Assembly: GCA_021844725.1 (NCBI GenBank)
Contig: JAKBSX010000032.1
Span: 1 to 12,055, forward strand
From: Actinomycetes bacterium
GTDB lineage: Bacteria; Actinomycetota; Acidimicrobiia; Acidimicrobiales; Acidimicrobiaceae
Direction: 5' to 3'
DNA length: 12,055 nt
The notes beneath the pieces are model-generated. The model made no database searches. It was not told where the DNA came from and worked only from the letters and a program-made list of their open reading frames with translations. How positions within the stretch are numbered: position 1 is the stretch's first letter; every line of letters begins with the position of its first letter. Positions 1 through 5,507 of this stretch are shown here, piece after piece. Position numbers and translations under genes: made by a program.

Positions 1-1
1 T

Positions 2-232
2 CTCTGGCTGCTTGAGCATTATGGAGTGACAGAGGAAGAAGACAATACTTACCTCGACATCCTAGAATATCGGCTAGACAATGGGTTCACTGAACTTTCG
101 TCTGTTTACATGTTGGACGCAGATGAGCAAGCCCGCATCATGGAGTTCATACACGATGATGTAGCCGTATGCGCGTTCTTGGCTGCGCTGCTTCAGAAAT
201 ATAAAAGCAACTCGGTGCTCTATACCCATTGA
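2..232 (+). CDS. 3' end of an unrecognised protein gene (5' end outside the window)
   Basis: The reading frame is open from the left edge and ends at TGA 230-232, leaving about 76 residues. I do not recognise the family. The visible part is acidic near its start (TEEEDNTYLDILEY) and probably mostly helical, with a hydrophobic stretch near the end (AVCAFLAALL). There is no signal peptide or catalytic motif. A GTG at 26 could in principle start it, but the only GGAG touches that codon, so an upstream start beyond the window is more likely. Frame 3 directly downstream stays open to a TAG at 390-392 and reads like protein, so this stop may result from a frameshift in a longer gene. Confidence 0.5.
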   Translation, partial: LWLLEHYGVTEEEDNTYLDILEYRLDNGFTELSSVYMLDADEQARIMEFIHDDVAVCAFLAALLQKYKSNSVLYTH

Positions 233-342
233 CCCACTTGGTTTCGTAGCAGCCCAGAACCAGTTCAACGCTGCAGTGCGACCTCAGGACGTCGCCACAT
301 CCTTGCTAAGCCCGATAACACAAGAAGAGACGCTGAGGGGAT

Positions 343-426
343 CAAACATAATGAGCTATCGTGGTAAGGATTTTTGGGCTGGTTATTGGTAGCTAAAATC
401 CTGGCAGTAATACGTCGTTATGTTTG
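343..426. repeat. Imperfect inverted repeat, 32-base arms around a 20-base centre
   Basis: The left arm is 343-374 and the right arm 395-426. Compared by eye, 23 of 32 positions are complementary, and four more become G-U pairs if transcribed. The outer nine bases (CAAACATAA against TTATGTTTG) and the inner block (GGATTTT against AAAATCC) are perfect, and the mismatches lie in the middle. The same sequence recurs once, unpaired, at 8006-8038. Possible natures are the end of a mobile or integrated element, a recombination site, or a structured RNA. The sequence alone does not decide between them. Confidence 0.6.
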
Positions 427-922
427 CGAAACGAGATGGTGAGTTTCTAAGAATTTAGACTTTCGCTCGTGTGGGTCGGTGGGGGCGTTGGATTGTCACA
501 GTACCCAGCACGTAGAGACCTTTGGAATCAAGGAATTTAGATTCGCGCCCTCTCATGAAAGAAGTTGTTAGACCTTGTGGCTGTTTCAGCGCTGTCGGAA
601 TGCATTCTCGCTTCCTCCAGCGTTCCCCCCACTTGAGCGTTAACCTTCTTGATGATGGAGGATCTCGCTTCAAGTCAGCAGAGGTCGGCTGATCAGGTTT
701 GACTCTAGAGCGGTACCATAATTTATTTTGCGCTGTTTGAGCCTTTAACCTTTAGCTCTGTGAACTTGGCCGCTATCGTTGGGTTTCCTTTGGTTAGTTT
801 CTTGATGGTCAAGTCGTCCAACTGTTTCGAAGGCAGCCATTTTAAAATTGACTGTCACAGGGCTTCTGTACACTCCCAAAAGCTCGACTCCACTTTATTG
901 GCAGGCCTTGGTTACTTGCTAT

Positions 923-958
923 TTGCCAATATAGGCAAGCCAGCATGCACTTTATAAT
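923..958 (+). promoter_or_regulatory. Probable promoter with operator-like dyads
   Basis: A perfect -10 hexamer TATAAT lies at 953-958, which would start transcription near 965 and give a leader of about 20 bases before the ATG at 985. No good -35 box sits at the standard spacing; TTGCCA at 923-928 is too far away (24 bases). In the -35 area lies a dyad, TTGCC-aatata-GGCAA (923-938), and AGCAT (942-946) with ATGCT (957-961) brackets the -10. A weak -35 with symmetric sites fits a regulated promoter. That reading is inference. Confidence 0.5.
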
Positions 959-969
959 GCTCAAGTTCC

Positions 970-976
970 AAGGAGG
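970..976 (+). promoter_or_regulatory. Strong ribosome-binding site
   Basis: AAGGAGG stands eight bases before the ATG at 985. It decides the start in favour of that ATG over the TTG at 982. Confidence 0.8.
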
Positions 977-984
977 ACTAGTTG

Positions 985-1896
985 ATGGGTTGGTTTAAAA
1001 AGCACAAGCTAATATCTGGACTTATAGTCATAGTTGTATTTATTGCACTAATAGCTAATAATGGAAATAAAGCTAGATCGGTATCTACAACTGCCTCTAA
1101 TTCCGTTCAGGATACTGCAACTACGACTACGTCAGCAATAGGTTCTACAACCGCTAAGAGCAGCAGTTCAACTTCGGCACCACCAACGAGTAGTGCTCTA
1201 GCATCCACAATTACCACTACGTTGGCAACAGGTTCGACAACCGCCAAGAGCAGCAGTTCGACTTCGGCACCGCCAACGAGTAGTGCTCATGTAGCTACGA
1301 CTACGACTACGCCGGCTTCGACGACAACAACGGTGGCGGCGACGACAAGCAATTGGTACGACACGACTTATGGCACCTTCAAACCTGTTACTGTTTCCGG
1401 AAGCAGTGACGGCGTAATTACCCTTCCATCAGCTGCAACAACGGGGATTATCACAGCCAGATACGTCGGATCGAGCAATTTTATTATCTCAGCGCTCGAT
1501 GCGTCTAACCAGCCTACGACAGACCTCCCGGTTGATACGATAGGAAACTATTCAGGAGTCACGGGGTATGGTTTCAATAATCTCGGAAATCCTGCTGCAG
1601 AGTTGCAGATTACTGCAACTGGTTCCTGGAGCGTAACGGTCTCCCCAGTATCTTCCGCAACCGCTTCAAGACCTGCTAGTGGTTCTGGAGATATGGTGTT
1701 TCTCTATAATGGTCCCGCTGCCAACTGGTCATTAGCTAATACTGGCTCTGGGAACTTTATTGTCAGCCAATATTCCAGCTCGATATTTCCCAATCTTGCC
1801 GTAGACGAGATCGGTCATTATTCAGGTGAAGTACCAATGGATGCTGGACCTTCGGTGGTATTAATTCAATCAGATGGAAATTGGACCATTTCCTAG
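985..1896 (+). CDS. Membrane-anchored surface protein with Ser/Thr stalk and two tandem beta-rich domains
   Basis: The protein has 303 residues from the ATG at 985, chosen because AAGGAGG lies eight bases upstream. Residues 4-8 are basic (FKKHK) and 9-24 form one hydrophobic helix, so it is a signal-anchor protein with its C-terminus outside. There is no lipobox cysteine. Residues about 27-122 are a Thr/Ser/Ala/Pro linker containing a duplicated GSTTAKSSSSTSAPPTSSA segment. The rest contains two copies of one domain, about 125-215 and 222-303, marked by GSSNFIIS (162) and GSGNFIVS (254), then DTIGNYSG (184) and DEIGHYSG (274), each ending in a Trp-containing strand (GSWSV and GNWTI). Similar domains occur on actinobacterial exported proteins, as I recall them, without an established function; ligand binding is a guess. 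It has its own promoter and is separated from the helicase gene by a non-coding spacer, so a joint function is not shown. Confidence 0.85.
   Translation: MGWFKKHKLISGLIVIVVFIALIANNGNKARSVSTTASNSVQDTATTTTSAIGSTTAKSSSSTSAPPTSSALASTITTTLATGSTTAKSSSSTSAPPTSSAHVATTTTTPASTTTTVAATTSNWYDTTYGTFKPVTVSGSSDGVITLPSAATTGIITARYVGSSNFIISALDASNQPTTDLPVDTIGNYSGVTGYGFNNLGNPAAELQITATGSWSVTVSPVSSATASRPASGSGDMVFLYNGPAANWSLANTGSGNFIVSQYSSSIFPNLAVDEIGHYSGEVPMDAGPSVVLIQSDGNWTIS
1117..1296 (+). repeat. 90-base tandem duplication inside the stalk
   Basis: Units at 1117-1206 and 1207-1296 are related. The best-preserved parts, 1141-1197 and 1231-1287, differ at four of 57 bases. All four differences are at third codon positions and leave the 19 encoded residues unchanged. 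The duplication lengthens the Ser/Thr linker. Confidence 0.85.
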
Positions 1897-2039
1897 GACT
1901 GCTTAGAGACATTGTCAAACTCTATTTGACCTTGGTCGGAGCATCTAGTTGAATTAAGATGAATCCGTTACTGCCGTCCCAATATTAGGTGACTATCTGA
2001 CTTAGCTTGAAAACATCAATGGATAGGGAGGGAAATCTG
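1897..2039. other. Spacer before the helicase operon, with a small dyad
   Basis: GTCAAA (1914-1919) and TTTGAC (1925-1930) form a perfect six-base inverted repeat around five bases. TTGACC at 1926-1931 resembles a -35 box and TAAGAT at 1955-1960 a poor -10, but their spacing (23) is too long for a confident promoter call. No T-tailed hairpin terminator is visible after the upstream gene. The operon promoter probably lies here. Confidence 0.35.
2027..2031 (+). promoter_or_regulatory. Ribosome-binding site that favours a TTG start at 2040
   Basis: GGAGG, within AGGGAGGG, sits eight bases before TTG 2040. The alternatives in the same frame, TTG 2007 and ATG 2019, have no such motif at a suitable distance; the nearest, AGGTGA at 1987-1992, is 14 bases before TTG 2007. 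Confidence 0.55.
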
Positions 2040-5000
2040 TTGGCTACGGAGATCGAATGGGCTATCGAACAGTTGGGGATGTTCCCCTATGTTTACCTCC
2101 CTAATCCGACCACTTCCACGCTTGTAGTTTCAATGTTGACTCAAGCTAGGTTTATTGCCGTCGGGATGGCCGATATTAGTGCAATTCCAGGAATTGAGTG
2201 TTCTTCTCTGCCACAGGCTCCGCCGGGTCTGGATAGCGGTACCCATATTTTCAACACGGAGATTGGAATCATTGTCGTTGGCGTAGTCTCATCGCGCCCA
2301 CCTCGTGATATCAGATTTGTCCTCACGGGAAGCGACGATGAAAGTGAGTCGCTGCAGGACAAATTTGGCTTTGCTGAGTTTCTCTTGACGGCGGCGGCAC
2401 CAATGACAATGCCAAGCAAATATCAGAATGGCGAGCGTGTAAGAATAAGGGGCCGCGACCAGATATTTCAAATTGACTCAAGTCGCAAAGTAGATGGTGG
2501 CTGGTACTACAAAGTCACCTTTGGCGCTAAGAGCTCAGAAGTATTGGAGGACGCGATTACCGGCAAGGTGGGGGACTCCTTGGACCCAGTCGAGTGGATA
2601 GAAGGAGAATGCATTGATTCTGCTTCTCTCGCAACGGCGATTACCACCCTCAAGCTCGACAACCTGCTAACTGACCACATCTACTCCGTTGGTAGTTCAC
2701 TCACGCACTTTATGGCACACCAGTTCATTCCGGTAATCAAGTTTTTACAAGGAAGAGACCGCAGAATTCTCATTGCTGATGAAGTTGGGCTTGGGAAAAC
2801 CATAGAAGCTGGTCTGATCTGGAATGAACTTGAGCATCGGGGGGTGGCATCTCGAGTCCTGATAGTATGCCCCTCCCCGCTTGTCGAAAAATGGCGAGAT
2901 GAAATGGCCAATCGATTTGACCGACAAATCGATAGGTTCAGCAAAGATACCCTTGAGACCCTCATCGAAATAACGAAACGGGGCGATCCATCTAAACCGA
3001 TAAGCCTCGTTGCGTCTATGCAGAAAATACGAACTCCTAATATTCTCGAAGCCCTGGCAAGCAACAACATTCATTTCGACCTTGTAATAGTCGACGAGGC
3101 CCACTATCTACGCAACTCGAGCACGAGGACACACACGATGGGGACTCTGCTGTCGAGCATATCTACGGCAATGGTTTTGCTATCAGCAACGCCGGTCAAC
3201 CTTCACTCGGATGACCTTTTCAACCTACTGAAGGTTCTAGATCCAGGTCAGTTCGCCGACAGAAACAACTTTGAAGCGCAGCTGATGCCGACAAGGGTGG
3301 TAAACAAGGTCGCAGCCAGTCTCCTTAAGGACCATACCCACCCGGGCTATATCGCAAACGAGTTGAAGCGCCTAGAGGAGTCGAAGTTTGGCAAGATTGC
3401 CGCCCGCCTCCCAGAGTACCGAGAGGCTTTAAACATTCTTGCTTCAAGGGAGGTGCTTACTTCGTCTGATCTAGTCGACATCCGACGACTCATACTGGAT
3501 CTTTCGAATTTTTCTTCGATCTTCACGAGAACCAGAAAAGCCCAACTCAGTTTTGCTAGGGCAGTAAGACGACCTACATCTATTCAGGTCGAGAGGAGCT
3601 CACAGGATGCTGAGATCTATAAGTATCTTTGGAAATGGCTTTTCTTGAAGGCACAGATAAAACGAATTCCACCGAATTTTCTAGCCCAGATGCCGTTGCG
3701 CATGGCAAGTAGCTCCATGCCAGCGGCCGTACGATACCTCAGGGGTCGGGTCGAAGACGACGACCTGAAGTTGGAAGAATTTGATGAAGATCTGCTGGAT
3801 CCTGAAGATGAGCTCGACAGAGCAACTTATCCCAACTTCTCGTCGTCCACCCCGACCGCCAAGACCGAAAATGGAAATCTGGACGTGCTTGAATTTTATC
3901 GTCGTCGAGTTCTTCAAGCAATGAATGCGTACGAGTTCAAGGACCCGAAGTTAGAGAAATTGAAGGCACACTTGGGCGAAGCGCTAAGGGTCGGCGGCGG
4001 CAGGGTGATGATCTTTTCCTATTTCAAGACAACAATCGAATACCTAGCCGAGCATTTGCACTCTCTGTATTCCGTCGAAACAATTACCGGTGATACTCCT
4101 CCAGAGGAGAGATATGCCAAGATGAAGAGTTTTCGAAAGGGAGAATTTCAAATCTTGATCATCAGCGAGGTGGGCACCGAAGGTCTGGACTTCGAGTTTT
4201 GCAATGCGATGTTCAACTACGACCTCCCTTGGAACCCGATGAAGGTGGAGCAAAGGATCGGAAGATTGGACAGGTATGGACAGGCCCACGAAGTCATCCA
4301 CATCTTCAACTTCGCAATCGCCGGAACTATTGACAACGCAATCTTTGATCGTTTATATGAGCGAATTAAGGTCTTTGAGGAATCTGTGGGTGAGCTGGAA
4401 CCGATTTTAGGTGAACTAGCAACCACGGATTTAGTCAGTTTTGCCCTTGATCCAGACCTTTCGGATGAAGAGAAGCAGAGCAAACTGAGAAATCTAGAAC
4501 TTGCCATCCTGGAGGATGAGCATCGAGTGACCGACATACGTAATGCTCAAGAACTGCTGCAGGGCACTGACGAGTTGATAATAGAAGGATTCGAGCAAGA
4601 GCGGATGAGCAAAGGAAACTTTGTTGGCCAACCAGAAATCGAGACATTGGTCCGACGCTTCCTTGGCGCCAATGGGTTTGGAAAGCTAGCCCCGTCCAAG
4701 TATCATCCAAGCTGTTTCGACTTGACGGGTGACAGAGAATTAGCTGCTGTAATAAGTAGACAAGGTTCAAAGTCCAGGAAGATCGACGTGAATAGGCTTG
4801 CCGCAGATGTTAGGGATGAAGTCCCGGTGACGGTGACTTTCTCTCCAGAGGCAAGCATCGAGACGCTAGCGCAGCTAATCACCATTCAACACCCAATAGC
4901 AAAAGGTGCTCAGAAGTACTTTGTTTCACAGCTGTCGGAATCGAACAGAATGGGGGCACTAGAGATTAATCACCCGACCCTCTCGGGCGAATATCTCGTG

Positions 5001-5507
5001 GTCATTTATCTAGTCGAGGTCTCCGGATTTGAAAAAAAGACGCTCCTGATGCCATTCTCAATCAACCGCTTCACTGGTGAACTGTCGACAGATCCTGGAT
5101 ACGCGCTATTGGCAGCGATAACCAGGTCCGCTTACCTAGACTGGCCTGGGTTCTCGCGAGCCGAAGCCCACGAATTACTTCCACCTCTACGAGACTTTGT
5201 GTTCAACTGGCACAAGTCCTTCGAGAGGGATCAAGCCAGTGGCAATGCGGTAAGGCTAGAACAGAGCCGCCAGTCAATCATCATGAGCTTCGATCGTCAA
5301 ATTTCGACAAATCAGGCCACTATCGACAGGGACCCAGGGAATCGAATAGTTCCCGCTCTAAAAGCAAACATAAGAGATCTCGAGTGGAGGAGGCAGCGGG
5401 AGCTTGACAGAATCGACGGCATTGGCGATGTGTCGGTTCTGCTCTCATCGGTGCTAGCAGCACAGCTTCTGATCTCGGAATCTCCGAACCGAAGCACTCT
5501 GTCATGA
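2040..5507 (+). CDS. RapA/HepA-type SNF2 family helicase-like ATPase
   Basis: The protein has 1155 residues from TTG 2040, or 1166 if TTG 2007 is used. After an unassigned N-terminus comes a small Tudor/SH3-like segment (about 127-170). The two SF2 lobes follow: motif I DEVGLGKT (247-254), motif II DEAH (352-355), motif III SAT (382), motif V SEVGTEGLDF (709-718) and motif VI QRIGRLDR (738-745), all intact. Residues about 930-1010 (VTVTF, ITIQHPI, LVVIYLVEV, INRF) match in order the C-terminal domain of E. coli RapA as I remember it, and the end (1078-1150) is helical with charged repeats. RapA binds RNA polymerase and reactivates stalled enzyme; RapA-like SNF2 proteins also occur in defence systems such as DISARM (DrmD). 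The end overlaps the next gene by ATGA. The protein is about 190 residues longer than E. coli RapA. The class is secure; RNA polymerase as target is inference. Confidence 0.9.
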   Translation: MATEIEWAIEQLGMFPYVYLPNPTTSTLVVSMLTQARFIAVGMADISAIPGIECSSLPQAPPGLDSGTHIFNTEIGIIVVGVVSSRPPRDIRFVLTGSDDESESLQDKFGFAEFLLTAAAPMTMPSKYQNGERVRIRGRDQIFQIDSSRKVDGGWYYKVTFGAKSSEVLEDAITGKVGDSLDPVEWIEGECIDSASLATAITTLKLDNLLTDHIYSVGSSLTHFMAHQFIPVIKFLQGRDRRILIADEVGLGKTIEAGLIWNELEHRGVASRVLIVCPSPLVEKWRDEMANRFDRQIDRFSKDTLETLIEITKRGDPSKPISLVASMQKIRTPNILEALASNNIHFDLVIVDEAHYLRNSSTRTHTMGTLLSSISTAMVLLSATPVNLHSDDLFNLLKVLDPGQFADRNNFEAQLMPTRVVNKVAASLLKDHTHPGYIANELKRLEESKFGKIAARLPEYREALNILASREVLTSSDLVDIRRLILDLSNFSSIFTRTRKAQLSFARAVRRPTSIQVERSSQDAEIYKYLWKWLFLKAQIKRIPPNFLAQMPLRMASSSMPAAVRYLRGRVEDDDLKLEEFDEDLLDPEDELDRATYPNFSSSTPTAKTENGNLDVLEFYRRRVLQAMNAYEFKDPKLEKLKAHLGEALRVGGGRVMIFSYFKTTIEYLAEHLHSLYSVETITGDTPPEERYAKMKSFRKGEFQILIISEVGTEGLDFEFCNAMFNYDLPWNPMKVEQRIGRLDRYGQAHEVIHIFNFAIAGTIDNAIFDRLYERIKVFEESVGELEPILGELATTDLVSFALDPDLSDEEKQSKLRNLELAILEDEHRVTDIRNAQELLQGTDELIIEGFEQERMSKGNFVGQPEIETLVRRFLGANGFGKLAPSKYHPSCFDLTGDRELAAVISRQGSKSRKIDVNRLAADVRDEVPVTVTFSPEASIETLAQLITIQHPIAKGAQKYFVSQLSESNRMGALEINHPTLSGEYLVVIYLVEVSGFEKKTLLMPFSINRFTGELSTDPGYALLAAITRSAYLDWPGFSRAEAHELLPPLRDFVFNWHKSFERDQASGNAVRLEQSRQSIIMSFDRQISTNQATIDRDPGNRIVPALKANIRDLEWRRQRELDRIDGIGDVSVLLSSVLAAQLLISESPNRSTLS

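Larger units (their letters stand above)
233..984. other. Long non-coding stretch with repeats and promoter
   Basis: I see no convincing gene here. Open frames at 455-673 (minus, TTG start) and 760-957 (plus, GTG start) lack ribosome-binding sites and recognisable sequence. The stretch holds a long imperfect inverted repeat (343-426), two small perfect palindromes close together (CAGCGCTG at 587-594 and GAATGCATTC at 598-607), and at its right end the promoter and ribosome-binding site of the next gene. The segment 243-392 may be the remnant of a coding region in frame 3. No tRNA or CRISPR-like structure was found. Confidence 0.6.

Noticed and set aside
343..426. Intrinsic terminator of the first gene
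   Set aside because: The stem is unusually long and imperfect, has a large loop, and no T-run follows either end.
455..673. 72-codon minus-strand frame starting with TTG
   Set aside because: No ribosome-binding site and no recognisable features.
760..957. 65-codon plus-strand frame starting with GTG
   Set aside because: No ribosome-binding site, unconvincing composition, and it runs into the promoter of the next gene.
1117..1296. CRISPR-like repeat
   Set aside because: There are only two contiguous units in a coding frame with silent differences, which is a protein linker duplication.
5365..5373. CAAACATAA, the outer part of the repeat, inside the RapA-like gene
   Set aside because: The match does not continue beyond this short core and it lies in coding sequence, so chance is the better explanation.
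2040..5507. Calling the SNF2 protein DrmD of a DISARM system
   Set aside because: The fold type fits, but no DrmA, DrmB, DrmC or methyltransferase gene is in the window, and the C-terminal region follows RapA. The neutral family name is safer.
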